Positions 1-12,598 of a DNA stretch of 64,000 bases are shown here, one piece after another. The stretch lies in NCBI GenBank assembly GCA_028023455.1, contig JAQFVV010006727.1, forward strand, positions 355,908-419,907, in the 5' to 3' direction. How positions within the stretch are numbered: the first letter of the stretch is position 1; each line of letters opens with the position of its first letter. The DNA is from Epiperipatus broadwayi. Taxonomy: Eukaryota > Onychophora > Udeonychophora > Euonychophora > Peripatidae. Under the pieces are notes generated by a model. It was not told where the DNA came from. It saw nothing but the letters and a program-made list of their open reading frames with translations, and did no database searches. Both the position numbers and the translations under genes were made by a program.

Positions 1-485
1 CTCTACCCCCCTTTATGAGTTTCCCAAACTATAATATTCTTTAAAAATCAAACTCCCTAATACTTCACTTCCTTGTTTTGATAAGTGCAATCCATCTTTA
101 TTATATAAGTCCCTCTTACTAATAAAAAGATCCCACACATCCACAAATATAACAACATTTTCAGATAGCTAGCTACTGATTAACCAATCTATTTGATTAG
201 CAATTGATAAATGGGTATCCAATTTTTTTTTTAAAAAAAGGTTAAAAAAGCCAAACTAATCTGCCTAGGCAATGACTTCTTCTATACTGTTCCTCTTTGG
301 AGGATGATGGAGAAGTTTTTGCTCTGACAAATTATATCTACATCTAACTACTTGCATCTATACAAATCAGTTATCTATTTAAATACTGAAATATAAGTGA
401 AATTATTTAAAAAAAAATATGCATTAAATCAAATTCTAAGATGGAATTCTGTTCTGTTGATAATATTACACTTGTGCTTTATGCA

Positions 486-595
486 GCTTGGTGCAGTGGT
501 AAAGAGGCAGATTCTGGAAGACAGTTGATAAAATACAGCCCTGCTCTGTCAATTTCAGTGCATGAGCTTACATTGGAAAAAAAAAAAACATGCAA
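486..595 (+). repeat. Possible tRNA-derived SINE with oligo-A tail
   Basis: The sequence TTGGTGCAGTGGTAAAGAGG at about 488 is a good match to the RNA polymerase III box A of tRNA genes (TRGYNNAGTGG). A degenerate box B-like stretch (TGTCAATTTC) lies about 60 bases downstream. The segment ends in a run of twelve A starting near 577. A tRNA-like head followed by a poly-A tail is the usual layout of a short SINE. I see no second copy in this window, so the family assignment rests on box A alone. Confidence 0.4.
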
Positions 596-752
596 CTTAC
601 CTGAATTTGGTACTAAACATAAATCATTCAGATCATTGGTTGACTCAATAGCTGTATATGGTTTTCCCTAGAAAAAAAAAAAAAGAAATTAAATATTCAA
701 ATAAAAGCATTTTTAAATTTGTATTATGAGTATCACTTTTTTTTCTAGTGCC

Positions 753-779
753 AATATATATATATATATATATATATAT
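753..779. repeat. (TA)n microsatellite
   Basis: An uninterrupted alternating AT tract. Similar shorter tracts occur near 5390, 7535, 11817, 47395, 60055 and 61323. Confidence 0.9.
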
Positions 780-2416
780 TAAGAGATCATTATTGTTGAT
801 AACATCCCTTAATATAAGCAGAATATCTGAAAAACAAAAATTAGAAAAAAAAATATTACAGCAACAAAATTTATTTATATTCCACTTCTGCTAAAGTTTG
901 TGTGAAGAAGATATAACAGTCTAATAAGCATTCAATTTCATTTTCATGTTTTCCAAATAAGAAGAATATTGGGTCTAAAGAAAAACCTTTTCATTAAAAA
1001 TATGGGATTTTGAAGGCAAAATACGGTTAGTAAAGAAATTATTGAGGCAGACATCTCAGTAAAAACAAAATAACATAAAAACAATTATAACCACAATGTA
1101 TTTTACATCTTTGACATTTAGATAAACACATTTAATATATTTTTAAAAGTAATTTTCATCATTCTACTCTAAAGACATTTATTGTAAATTGATGTAATCA
1201 AAGGACACCAGACGTTAGTGTTATGATAACCAGATCTCCAGCACAGTTTCTGATTTTTACCTTGTTAGTACAGATTTAGCATTTGGTGTCAGAATCAATG
1301 CATTTATGCATTAAGCAGTCATCATTTATTTATTTATACTATTAAATCTATTAGCCCAAAATATAAAATAAAAATCTTAAGATTTGGTAATACATTCATA
1401 AGAGCAACAGTTTCAGCTTTGATTTGTAAATTCTCATTGAAAAAAAGCAAAAGTTAAATATACTGATCTAAAGCAGGGTGAAGATAACTACTCTGCAATG
1501 TTTTGTTTGTATTAAACTTAACACATATATAAAATTGTCATGTTTATCTACTTTTCATAATTTAGTAAACACTAAAACAAATTTTTAAATATGAGATGAG
1601 ATGATAATTAAATAAAAGTTGAGGTTGCAGTAATAACAAGATATATCAAAACGAAATTCATTATTTTTTACAAATTCACTAATCTATACAATTTGGCACA
1701 ATGGTTAGTGCATTTATATGGATTATGTCAACTTTGAAATATTTTTTAGATTATAGTGATGGGCAAATAAGTAACTAATTACTTCTTAGCTAGAGGGCAA
1801 TGGTCATAAGTTAATTATGGTTAGACAGATTAGTGTCTAGTTACTGAATATAAAAAATACAATCACAATATGCTGTATTCTTCACTATTAACAGATAAGA
1901 TTCAATAAAATAATAAAATAAAATTCACTAAAAAACATATGAAATTAATTAGTTCATTAAAAGAGTTTAACAAAAAAATAAAGAAAATGTATGATTAACA
2001 TCGTTAAAAAAAGGAATGATAGTATATAAAATGAAAAAAAAAATTTTTTATAATATGGTTAATTCATCATTGGATTTTATACGTTTTTTTGTTCCATTTT
2101 TAATCATATTTTTATTTTATTTTTGTTTGTAGCTAATTAAAGACATATAACACTTGATAATGACAATAAAGTATGATTGTAACATAGAAGGTAAAAGTGT
2201 GAAAACTAAAAATAATATATAATATAAAAACAAGTTTTCAAAAGGTGTGGATAAAGAGTTCTCTTATCAATGGATGAATCTATAAGGGGGGGGGGGAGCA
2301 AGAATGGACAATTTTTATTAACTAAATATTGTCTAACCCTAATAGATACTAAAACCATAGTTACTATACCTTTTAATATTGTAATATTAATGAGCATTTC
2401 CATTAAAGGAATTCTG

Positions 2417-2627
2417 GATACTTATATATTAGATCTGCTGCCTGTGTTTGTGATGGCAGGATGCTGTACCTTTATCCAGTGAGGAGAGGATGTTTGTGAT
2501 AGCAGAATGACATATTAAAAAGTCACAACTGTGGCATTCTGCCATCACAAACACCCTCCCCCCAATAAAAAAAAATACGGCTTTCTGCCATTGCAAACAC
2601 AGGCAGCAGGTCTAATATATAAGTACC
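2417..2627. repeat. Foldback (MITE-like) element with nested inverted repeats
   Basis: The outer arms (about 2417-2464 and 2578-2627) are inverted copies with few mismatches. Both contain the TACTTATATATTAGA segment followed by CTGCTGCCTGTGTTTG. Inside them is a second inverted pair: GGATGTTTGTGATAGCAGAA near 2487 against CATTCTGCCATCACAAACA near 2535. The whole 210 bases could fold into one long imperfect hairpin. It carries no gene. It lies just 5' of the LINE fragment that opens at 2662. I could not define a target-site duplication. Confidence 0.65.
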
Positions 2628-2661
2628 AAACTTTGTTAAAAGTTAAAAAAAGTATTATTAA

Positions 2662-3249
2662 GATATTCAAAACCTTAACAAAAAAATCACCTTATGGGAA
2701 GCATACAATATAATCAACTATAATCAACAACCCATAAAAACCAGCCTAAAAGTAACCAACCAAAGACTCATTTCACATTTTAAAAGATGGAGTCTGGAAC
2801 CCAAATTCCTTGACTTCATCATTAAAATAAATCTTAATGCGCTTCCCATGAATTGGTTCCTTTATCACCGAAGAGGTTTTACCAGCATTGACCCTATATG
2901 TGGTCTGTGTGCTCGTGAAGATGAAACCATAGACCATATTATACACCGGTGCCCAAGACTTAAAATACTGAAAGATATAATTATAATCAATTCCAACATA
3001 AGACCTGATATGATTTTCTCACTTGAAAATGCCATTCATAATGGGTTTTTTTCAATAATAAGGCTTTCTACCTTTGTCCTTTATTCCATATGGATAGTGA
3101 GATGCAAAACTCTCATGGAATTACCCCCACCACAAATCATACCATTGTTTTATCAAACACTCAAAAAAATCAAGAAACGTGACCAGCTCCTGGCCTCCAG
3201 TAAAGTCTTTGATGACACCTGGTCTTTAACTGCACTTTCCTTTTCCTGA
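2662..3249 (+). pseudogene. 5'-truncated Tx1/L1-like LINE ORF2, C-terminal part
   Basis: This is the end of a non-LTR retrotransposon polyprotein, the part after the reverse transcriptase. The frame is open from 2662, just after a stop, to the TGA at 3247-3249, about 195 codons without a stop. A zinc-knuckle-like segment, CGLCAREDETIDHIIHRCP (C-x2-C-x8-H-x3-H-x2-C pattern), lies at roughly 2899-2955. Its framing segments, LNALPMNWFLYHRRGF before it and STFVLYSIWIVR after it, have counterparts in the longer LINE copy at 37.0-38.6 kb (LGALPTGTFLHYPRGY and ATFINFSIWTAR), so the two are diverged members of one family. The RT and endonuclease parts are missing, which is typical 5' truncation. The ATG at 2848 is not a real start; homology continues upstream of it. 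Confidence 0.82.
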
Positions 3250-3535
3250 TTATCAACTCCCACCTACCCAGCATTATAGAATAGGAAATTCTAAAAGAAA
3301 ATATTCATGTTTATATAAAAAATGCTTATTCCATTAATCAAGTTATTAGAATCTCATCACTATACCTAACCACATAAGAGTATAACAATTGTACTCTCAT
3401 AACAAAATCTAGCCAGATAACAAATAGAACATTATACAATCATATTATTGTACAATTTATTCATTTATCTATCCTTTATTAGTATGTAATCACTATTTAT
3501 TGTTAATAAAATTTTTATTGAAATGAAATGAACAT
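3250..3535 (+). repeat. Probable LINE 3' untranslated tail
   Basis: This stretch follows the stop of the LINE ORF and ends near TTAATAAAATTTTTATTGAA (about 3502) and a GAAAT repeat. The other copy ends in a comparable place with GTAAATAAAGTTTTAATTTT near 39111. The matching A/T-rich ends suggest the element's 3' terminus, but the sequence between is diverged. Confidence 0.5.
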
Positions 3536-6084
3536 ATTCAAAATATGTTCCACTATTTAAAAATAAATAAACAAATTCTTTCTAACATTATATTAATTAG
3601 TGTAATTGGTATTTCTGTAGAGAAATAATTTATTTTTCTATTAATTTTTTCATTAAAGAATTTAAAAGATTTATTTTAGTCAGAGCTAAAGCTAAAAAAA
3701 AATGCCTACAAATAAAATAGACATTCCAAGATGCTAATGATGCTACTAGGTGTCATTATAGTTATTTAGGCTGATAGAAGACTCTATTAGGTGAAATTAA
3801 TAAGACCGGTAGCTCAAACTTTTAAGTAATAAAGTTATTGGATTAATCATTTAATAATGCATTATAGTACCAGTTTCAAAATGAGAGCTGATTCAGAAAT
3901 GACTATGACATCATTTATGTAAATTACTTTCTATTAAAAATTTTAAGTCCTGTATAACAAATATGATAATATATTTTGTAATATTTATTTATCTTATTGA
4001 TTTACATTTTTTTTTTCCAAAAATAAAAAATAATAAAAAAGTCAAGAACTCTCATTCTATGCCAGATTAAGTAAAATATAGAAAAAGTATGACCAGTTAA
4101 ACAAATGTAATGAAAGGAAAAAATAGGATGAGAAAGTGCCTTTAATTTATAGCAAAATAAAATACTTTAAGTTATAAAAGCAAGAACACAAGAATAAATT
4201 TAATTAAAAAGTGGTGAGTGATTGGAAGACTATAGTACAGATTATGACATAAATAATACACCTTCACTTCTGTAAACAGAAAAATAAGCTACCGATGAAA
4301 AAGTTTATAATAATGAAAAATAAAAATATAAAAACTATAATTAGTTAAAATCTGGCAAAAAATATAAACTAATGAATTACTAACTGAATTTCTAAAAACT
4401 ATCTCTTAAAACAAGTTTGAGAGAACTAACTGATATTTGAAATTTTATACAGGAAATTCTCAACATCATAAATCCAGACCTATATAAACAATTCCCATCA
4501 TATATAAACAGCAAAAAATTCAAAATAAATGAGGTATAATTTAAAGTAAAAAATAGTTTATTTTTCTCAAGACTGTGTTAACATTTCTTGAATGTTCTAT
4601 TTTCATGTGTTAATCATGTATATACATATTCTGCATTCATGGTAACATGCTTCTGAATAGAAATCTCATTTTAGCTAACACTTTGACTTCAAATAAAATG
4701 CATGTAAAAGACAACCTAAACATAACTCAGAAGAATGACCAGTGAATTTTCTTTTAATAGTCATAATTCCTTTAAAAAAAAAGTCATATGACAGTAAAAC
4801 ATGATGCTTTTAGAACAATTAGCTTAATCACAGATACAACTGAATTATTGTAGGAAATATTAAATAATACATTAATGTTAAATAGTTTGGATTTAAAAAT
4901 GAGAATGGAATTACAGAGATAATTGAAGAAGCAGTATTTATTCTGATGATCTTGAAAAGGCTTTTAGTAAACTGGCTTATTTTGTTAATGTTTTGAAGCA
5001 CTGAAAAGAGAGAGGTCCATAAAGTAAAATGAATATGAATCAGAAGATATTTATAAAATTGTTACTGAAATGAGATATAGACAAGAGTATGAGCAATTGG
5101 TATTATTACTTCCTGATTTTTTTAATATGTATTTAAAAGCATTATTAAATAAATGCTTGTCTTGATTAGAATAGAGCTACAACTAGAGTTACAAAAGCTA
5201 TAAATAAACACTGTGATAATAATTGATTCCCCTAACCTTCTAAAATACTTTGATGAATTTAAACTTTGAAAATGGCTAACACTTGAAGAAGCAATAAAGA
5301 GATAACTGATACTCAAATAAGAATTATTGATATAAGTAAACAACAATTTGGTAAATTTTCAATTGAAATAACACAATGAATATATACAATATATATATAT
5401 ATATATATTTAAAAAATGACCACTATCTACTAAATAACTGTATTTCTGTAAAGGATTAAACATATAGTTGAAATAACAAGGATAAGGAAAGCTATAAAAC
5501 AGAACAAAAATCTCAAAACTAACTCAGCATTATAAAGAAATTGTTTCAACGATATGAAATAAAGATAGCATTATTATTCAAAAAAGAGATGATATCATGA
5601 AATGTGTGGAAGAGCTCAACAAAAAATATGTACTCATTTATTACTATAGAGAATTAAAAAAAAAAAAAAAGTAGTTTCTTCAATTACGATTATATCTTTT
5701 GAAATTCGCTCCAAGAAATAATGTAATTATTATAAATATTTTAAAAGAAGCAAGTGAAAAAAAAAAGAAATTGTTAGCATATATATATAAACTGTCTAAA
5801 TTATAAAAATGTATCAGCTGATTGGAAGAATCTTATAATAATATTGATAATTAATAAGTCAAGATAAAGACATTTCTACTTTACTGCCATCTAATATGAG
5901 CTAAAGTATGCAGTGATTACCAAATGCATATAAAAATCCAATCCTTAGTATTTAAATTCCATATAAATACATGTTTAGAATATACAGAATCACAGTCATG
6001 CACATTAAAAACCCAATATTATCATGGATTCTTACAGTAAAAATTATTTAAGCTCTAAAAAGTTTGAAAACCAGAAATCATGTC
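3536..6084. other. Gene-free AT-rich DNA
   Basis: I see no conserved coding segment. A (TA)n stretch lies near 5388-5408 and an A15 run near 5657. The open frames on either strand are short and of low complexity. Confidence 0.55.
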
Positions 6085-6195
6085 TTGCATTGGTGGTCGA
6101 AAGGTCAGCGCGACTGCCTTGCATTTGCAGGCAGTTGCCCGAGTTGCGGGTTCGCATCCCGGCTGATACTATGACACTTAAAAAAAAAAAAACAG
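6085..6195 (+). repeat. tRNA-derived SINE, family A, copy 1
   Basis: A short element with a tRNA-like head. GGTCGAAAGGTCAGCGCGAC resembles box A and its flank, and GGGTTCGCATCCC matches the conserved box B of RNA polymerase III promoters. It is followed by ACTATGACACTT and a run of twelve A. The same order (GGTCAGCGCGACTGCCTT, box B, CTATGACA, A-rich tail) is found in reverse at 27.0-27.1 kb and more diverged at 39.34-39.44 kb. It is far more GC-rich than its surroundings. It is not a functional tRNA gene: the cloverleaf does not close and three copies share a non-tRNA tail. Confidence 0.85.
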
Positions 6196-7430
6196 AAATC
6201 ATGACAAAAAAAAATTATGATGTTAAGAATTTTGAAAAGAATAAATGAAAAGTTAAATTTGATATATACATTTTCATAATATACATACAAACATTTCCCA
6301 CAAAGGCTTCAAAAGCCTCAGCAACTAAATTAAGAATAAAGTTTCTATAACTTTTCTTTTTTTGCTAAAACCAAAGAATGAATGAATTAGTATGATCATA
6401 TAAATATTTTGTCTAAGATGTGTAAAAATTTAGTTTTACATCTCACAACTAAAAGTGTTATATAATTCTACAACAAACTGTAAAAATATAATTCCCAAGT
6501 ATATTTAAAATATTAAAGCTTTAATAGCATTTATGTTAGTCGATAAGTATTTCAAAATTTGCAATGAAGAAGTACAATTTTCTCAATCTATAGTATATGT
6601 GAGGAAAAATAACTTTTAAAAAGAATAGAGGAAAACTAATAATGTGAGATAGTTGTTTGCCCATTCAGTTCAAATAACTCATATAATAAATAACTTGGTT
6701 GAAATATTGAAAGCAGTATATTTATAATCAAGATGTGCATTTCATATAGACAGTTGATTACATGAATTGTGAGAAAAGATTCACACTTTTTTGATGAAAA
6801 ACAGTGATAACTGAAATACATTAAGAACAAGAAAAATATTTTAATAAAATTTTCGAGCAAAATTGGAGCAAATTTCTTTACAAATAGAATATATTTTCTT
6901 AATATTATGTATATTACTGATGTTTTGTTTAAATATAGTTTTATAGCATAATAAATCAATTGTAAACCTTTTATAGCTTTATAACTATAGCATAAGTCTG
7001 GTTATCATACTTTTTTTATTCATCAACTAATTCATTCTATACTTTGTATTAATTTCAAACTTCATTTAGTAATTTCTTAAAACACTGTAGGTTTTAGAAA
7101 ACAAAAAAGGCCTTAAATAGCTGAAAGAAAGCTAAAAATCATCAGAACAGTCGAAGTATTTGGAAACTAGCAAGCTACAATTAAATTTGAAATAATGGGA
7201 ACATAGCTTATGGCAAGAATAACTACAAAGAAAGCTATGTTAATAAATTATATATTTCAAATAAAACAATGAAAAAAAAAACATTCTAAATAAACTTGCA
7301 AAAAATTAAAAAAAAAATTAGTGCATAAAAATACGAATACAGATTACTATACATGGATCTTACTTTTTCTTTTCTGTAGTACAAAAAATAGGGAGCACTT
7401 TTTCTGCGAGTGAATAAAGTATATATATAT
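6196..7430. other. Gene-free AT-rich DNA
   Basis: No recognisable feature. The 107-codon reverse-strand open frame at 6636-6959 is rich in Ile, Phe, Leu and Tyr, as expected from translating AT-rich DNA, and matches no family I know. Confidence 0.5.
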
Positions 7431-7439
7431 CCATAAACT

Positions 7440-7540
7440 TTATCAACGAAGGGAGCTTGAAAATCTATGTTCAAATCCCCTATAATTATATTTAAACTCC
7501 AAGCAAATGAATTATGCTTGTATTTCAAATATTATATATA
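7440..7540 (+). repeat. tRNA-like SINE, family B, copy 1
   Basis: AGGGAGCTTGAAAATCTATG followed by TTCAAATCCCC (box B-like) and later GCTTGTATTTCAAATATTA. The same blocks in the same order occur at 25.92-26.01 and 26.33-26.42 kb, which supports a dispersed family. This copy is the most diverged and its box A region is degraded. Confidence 0.6.
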
Positions 7541-9393
7541 TATATATATAAGAAAGGTGTATTTGTTTAAAAAAAACTGATTTCAAAAAAGTTTAGACCA
7601 TGTTTGTATGATTTTAAATAATATAACAATATATTATATACAGTGTAATGAATTTCAAAAAATTGCCTTTTATTTTGCAAAAATAATTGTATCATTTTAA
7701 GAACAACTGCAATTAAAGTTGTTCTGATTTTTGAAAGACAAAAAAGCAGCGTAAAGCGTAACTGCCATGTCCATGGTATTATGAACACTAATTGTAGGTG
7801 GATTGTCTCTATATAAATATGATATGTAATATTTAGCTGTGACATTAGACACTAGTAAGAATGACCCAGACTCCAAAGCATAAGATATATAGACTGTAAT
7901 CCAACTCCGTCACCTCCGGTAAAAAAAATTTCATAACAATTCTCAAACAACAAACTATTCAATTGTTATTAGTAATTGGAACCAGAAAAATACTATATAT
8001 TGGGGACGTTGCTTTTTGTATATGACAAAACTGGTTTTGCATAAGTTAATAAATATAATAAAAAAAAAAGTAGAATCAAAATTGAAAGATATCGAAATTA
8101 TTGCAAACAATGTGTACTTACTACAGAAGACAAGAAATATGAAAAAAACTTTTCTGAATACATCAAAAATACAAAATAAATATATTTTTTTTCAAACTTA
8201 TTTATTTTTAAATAAGATATTCGTGATAGAGAAAATATGACTTTAGTTTTTGTTCATTTTGAACTTTTAATTTGTGAAAGAATACATATAAAGTGTTAGA
8301 GAGTAAAACTTTAAAATGGTTACAATTGATATTTAAAAATGGAATGTAAAAAAATAATAATCTGAAGGACAAAGATTAAGTTAACTTCAATTTAAAATGA
8401 GTGAAAAGTTAAGCTAATTGAAACAAAAGAAAATCTAAATGTTTGCTTAAAAATGAGCCCCCACCCCGGGCAGTTTTAAAAGACTACAAATTGTTATAAT
8501 TGTTAGGTACATCATTCCAGATATGTTAGATTATGAGTATAAATGGTTAATGTTAAAAAAGTAAATCTTGTATATATATATACAGGAGATGCTGGTCAAC
8601 CACAATATGTACGGCTTGAAAATAATATATTTGTTTTATCAAACTCAAATGATCGATATGACTAGGGGAGAGAATTATATTTTACTGTAAGTTAGTGTTA
8701 TTGAACAAAACACACATATTTCTAATTATCTGATTTTTGTTCTATTTATTAGATTTTATAGCACACGAGTAGGATACAAGATTCTCAAATCCAAATTATA
8801 AATATTGGGCAGTTTGTCATTACTGATCCAAACAGGTCCAATTGGGCTTAAATTCCTTCTAGAAATTGTTTACATAATTAATTATAGATATCACTTTTTT
8901 CAATTATATAGTATAGTGAAAATATTACATTTGCTTTTGCTGTAAACTAAATGTGAACTGGGATTGCAGACTATTTTATCATACATAAAAATTAAATCTT
9001 TATTGTTACTGTCCTTCTGCAATCATACGATGATACTCTTTCAAAGTTTGAAGTGGTTCCCCAATAGATTAATAATTAATTTCATGGGTCTTTACAATGA
9101 CTAATGGATTTTTAATATGCTATAAAAAACATATTTAAAAAAATGTATGGGTTATGTGATATAAATATGACATAATTATCTCTTGGAAAGATGCATGAGA
9201 TTTGCATAAAAAGCTGAATTTGCTTTGAACTGTGTACTTTTGGCAAGATGCATGAGTTTTATATAGAGAAACTAAATTTAAAGTAGTTATCATTTTAGCA
9301 AAGATGAATGAGCTATATATATTTTGGTGCCCAACTGCATGACATGAATAGGAAGCACAATATTTAAGATTAATCTATCCCACATAATCCTAT
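7541..9393. other. Gene-free AT-rich DNA
   Basis: I see no conserved protein segment, RNA gene or ordered repeat. Between 9170 and 9320 a motif with (A)AGATGCATGAG occurs about three times at 60-70 base spacing (near 9188, 9246 and 9301), perhaps a decayed tandem repeat. Confidence 0.45.
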
Positions 9394-11447
9394 TGTAACG
9401 AGACAGCGTTACATCAGTATTAAATCTAGGAAGCAGAGATCAGAACGGGACAAATCGATAAACACACACACACCAGCAAGCAACCTAAAACACTCGTAAT
9501 TTTATTTTCGTAACTTGGAATAGTTTTCTTCCTCCCATAAATACATTTATAAAACACATTGATAAAATACAGACGGTAAACGTCTAATTAAATGATTAAA
9601 GCTTTCAGATAATAAAAAATAATAACAAAACATAATTTGCTCTCCTAAATAATAAAATATCATATGCTCTCCTAAATAGTAAAATATAATTGTCAATCAA
9701 AAACACCACGGGGAATTTAAAAATGTTATTTTAGAAATATAGTTTTAACTAGAATAAAACTTAGAGAAAAGATTTGAGGGAAAGATAAAATGCTCGACTT
9801 CTAAATTTAAAATAGCTTGTATTGTTCTGGTAAAACACACGCACACACGCATGCATTCGAGGTGTGAAGGATAAGGTTGGTTGAGTGAGATTGCAAAATG
9901 AGATTGTCTCAAAATAAATATTGCCTTTAGCACAAAGAGTGAGTGAACAGGTAGCTCAAACGCGGACCTGAACGACAACTCCAGGAGCAAGGAACTCTGG
10001 GGGTAGATTGGATCCCAAGATATGGATCAACCCTTATAAATACCAGTCAAAACCTATTCAATGGTTCGATTAGATTCATTCCGATTGATACATTATCATT
10101 GCTGTTGTTTCTTCTCAGTATTCCGAGTTATCACCTACTCGTTTTATTCCGATGCTTATGCTTTTATTTTAACAATAAAATTGTTCTGAATTAGCTTGAT
10201 TTATTCCTCAGTTTGAAGATGATCATTATGAAATTAATACCAAGAGCGTCGACTGTCATGAGGGGCTAATAAAGCCTTCGTGACTGATCGGCGCTCCGCT
10301 ACTGAAATATCTCCGAAGCTATGAAATTCCGATAACATCGTCGTGTGAAGTTGATGCTCCTAATAATAGAAATGTTCCGTGAAATACCCAAACTCGTCCA
10401 GACCAATCAATGTTCATTGTAACCAAGACAAATCCTAGGTAAATATGTTTTATATTATGTTCACTCACTCAATTTAGAAACTCATAAGGCAATCTCGTAA
10501 TTAACCAACATAAATTTGCACAAACAAATCTTAAAACTTTCCTCATCATGATAGTTTATCTTTGTTACAGAACTTTGTAAACATGAACTTTGAACTTAAG
10601 CGAAACTCAGGAAAGATAATATATTTTATCAACTAGAAAGGAACTTTATCTCGTTATTCGCATTATGTTATGACTAATTATGATTCTCTGTGAGCGTGAA
10701 TGTATGTGCGCGTGTGTAATAAATCCATTAATAATGTTTTCTTTTCATATTTAATAAATTTGTCAATATCTCATCAAGTCGAGCATTTCTCAAATCTTTT
10801 CACACACACTCAAAACCGTAATTTATTTATTTTTAATGACTTATCTTTGAAGTATATTTAGTTAAATTTAATTTTCATTTCGATTTATTTACTGTATTAA
10901 TTATGTCAACATCGTGCCGTAAGTCACGATGTTTCTTATTTAACCTTAGTTAAGATAGATCTAAGAGCGGGCGGGTCTAGAATCAATCAAAGTAAACGTC
11001 AAATAATTATATTATATACGATAAATCGGGGATGAACTTGTAAGCCTTGTGTTGAGGCGTAAACGAACCACCTCATAGGTCAGTGACAACCAATAAATGA
11101 ATCTTATGCCGTAGTCGAGTAATTAGAAAACCATGCTGATTTTTCATTAGCGGACAATGCGTCTTTTCCGGGAGGAGTCGTCCTAGAACAATCAGGTAAC
11201 AACCTTGAGAAACCTTGTTGGTCCATGCTGGGAGTTTTGAGCTAGTGGGTGGGATTAGACTTCGAAATCGTTTTGACATGATGTAAGGTGATGCGAGTAA
11301 TTAAAATCAACTTAAATAATCGTATCTGGCGCCCCCTTATGTGGATCGTGAATAACTGTCAATGTAAGAAAATAAATAAAGCCTTACGCTATGTCATGTT
11401 TATTTCGAAGCCCGTAATCTCGGTTATATAGATAGGGCCCGGTTACA
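9394..11447. mobile_element. LTR-like element (probable solo LTR), 2.05 kb, TSD CTAT
   Basis: The segment starts TGTAACGAGAC and ends CCCGGTTACA, so it has the TG...CA ends of an LTR and short terminal inverted repeats (TGTAAC/GTTACA). CTAT lies immediately before it (9390-9393) and after it (11448-11451), fitting the 4-bp target duplication of LTR retrotransposons. CpG dinucleotides and GC content are visibly higher than in the flanks, for example around 10245-10330 and 11030-11330. A TATA-like TTATAAATA lies at about 10035. An AATAAATAAAG polyadenylation-type signal lies about 75 bases before the right end, as in the R/U5 part of an LTR. A TGGCGCCCCC stretch near 11329 resembles a tRNA-primer site but lies inside, so I give it little weight. 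No gag or pol is visible. Orientation is probably plus, judged from the TATA and poly-A signals. Confidence 0.62.
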
Positions 11448-11889
11448 CTATATATATTAAAAAAAATTTTTTTATATTTTTAATCATCACAGTTTCGGCT
11501 AACCCAATGAATTGGCATGACTAACCCATAGCTTGATCTTGCATATCATAGATTTTGATATCCAACCCTGACAATTTTAAACCACTTGTATCTGAGATTA
11601 GTAAGTCATTTAAATATTTTTTTATGTATAAGACATTACTAGGCATTTCAATAATTCTATTTGAGTAAACAAGAAACATATTGTGAGTGCTTAGTTGATG
11701 TATTTTTAAAAAGCCTTGATCAATAAAACTTGCCTAGAAGTAGATGTTAACTATAAAATAATAATTAGTCATATAAATAACCCACATTTTATTTTGATAG
11801 TGAATAATTACGTTTATATATATATATATTATTTAAATATAATTAGGGAAAACCCTAAGGTAGCAACAGGCTAGACATGAGTATGTCCA

Positions 11890-12480
11890 ATAAGATGAGG
11901 ATAATGATCACAAGATTTGATGATATTGATACAAATTTTGAAGGCATTGATATAAATTTCAGAGCAGAAAACAGATTTTAATAAGAATTTGGAAGATATT
12001 GATAAAAAATTCAGAGAATTGAAAGATAAAGTTAATGTTAAGTTCAATGCATCTGACATATGATTTGAAGAATTTGAGCAAGATTTGAAACAAAATTGAA
12101 AGTGTCAGATTATCAATATAACATGAGGTTTGAAGAAATGAGAAAAGTAAACAAAATACTAAAAAATAAAGAAGCTTTTGAAATTGAGGTACAAGTTAAA
12201 GTTGAAGATATTATAATAAAATCACATAGCAAGTATCACAAATTAGTAAAAGGACCATGGTATTTTAAAGAGGAGATAAGAAGTTTACAAAAAAAATCAA
12301 AGGAACATGGGATGTTAATGAAAAAATAAAAATATCCACTATGAGTTAGAGAGTAATGAGGCAATCATACAAAAGAAATTTTAGGAAAACATTTTAGATA
12401 GGGGACATAAAATGATAAGAGCAGAGCCATATGATAGCTGATGAAAAGGATACTATTGGGTCTGGAATCATAAACCTGTT
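11890..12480 (+). pseudogene. Decayed coiled-coil ORF, Gag-like or other repeat-protein remnant
   Basis: Three consecutive frames, broken by stops and shifts, encode a repetitive acidic/basic helix. RFDDIDTNFEGIDINF appears near 11915, NLEDIDKKFRELKDK near 11990, and RFEEMRKVNKILKNKEAFE near 12126, in the 77-codon open frame at 12096-12329. Phe/Ile/Asp recur about every seven residues, so a coiled coil is predicted. Such F-x2-ID-x2-F repeats occur in uncharacterised retrotransposon Gag-like proteins, but I do not recognise this one. No zinc knuckle is clear. It ends just before the hAT target site at 12591. It could also be the relic of a host gene. Confidence 0.35.
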
Positions 12481-12590
12481 CATCCAAAAGAAGAAAAAAA
12501 ACCATTACAGGTGCAATCAATAGATAGAAAAATTTATTAAAATGAATATAATAAGAGGACTTAGCCTACCACTAAATAATAATAATGTTG

Positions 12591-12598
12591 GTATAGGT
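12591..12598. repeat. Left 8-bp target-site duplication of the Buster hAT
   Basis: GTATAGGT here and ATGTAGGT at 16329-16336 agree at six of eight positions. Both have TA in the centre, as known for Buster-type hAT target sites (nnnTAnnn). Confidence 0.65.

Larger units (their letters stand above)
1..2400. other. AT-rich intergenic DNA without a recognisable gene
   Basis: No reading frame here resembles a protein family. The stretch holds A/T homopolymers, a (TA)n run near 753-779, a possible SINE (listed separately) and a run of ten G at about 2287. The only open frames are short and low-complexity. Confidence 0.6.

Noticed and set aside
1688-1720. tRNA-like TTGGCACAATGGTTAGTGC
   Set aside because: Good box A match but no box B and no second copy.
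6088-6178. Functional tRNA gene
   Set aside because: Box B is good, but the acceptor stem does not form and related copies share a non-tRNA tail and poly-A, so it is a SINE.
6636-6959. 107-codon minus-strand membrane-like protein
   Set aside because: Composition (Ile, Leu, Phe, Tyr) follows from AT-rich DNA; no family features and no regulatory context.
11329-11345. Retroviral-type primer-binding site TGGCGCCCCC
   Set aside because: It lies inside the LTR-like element about 120 bases before its end instead of just after an LTR.
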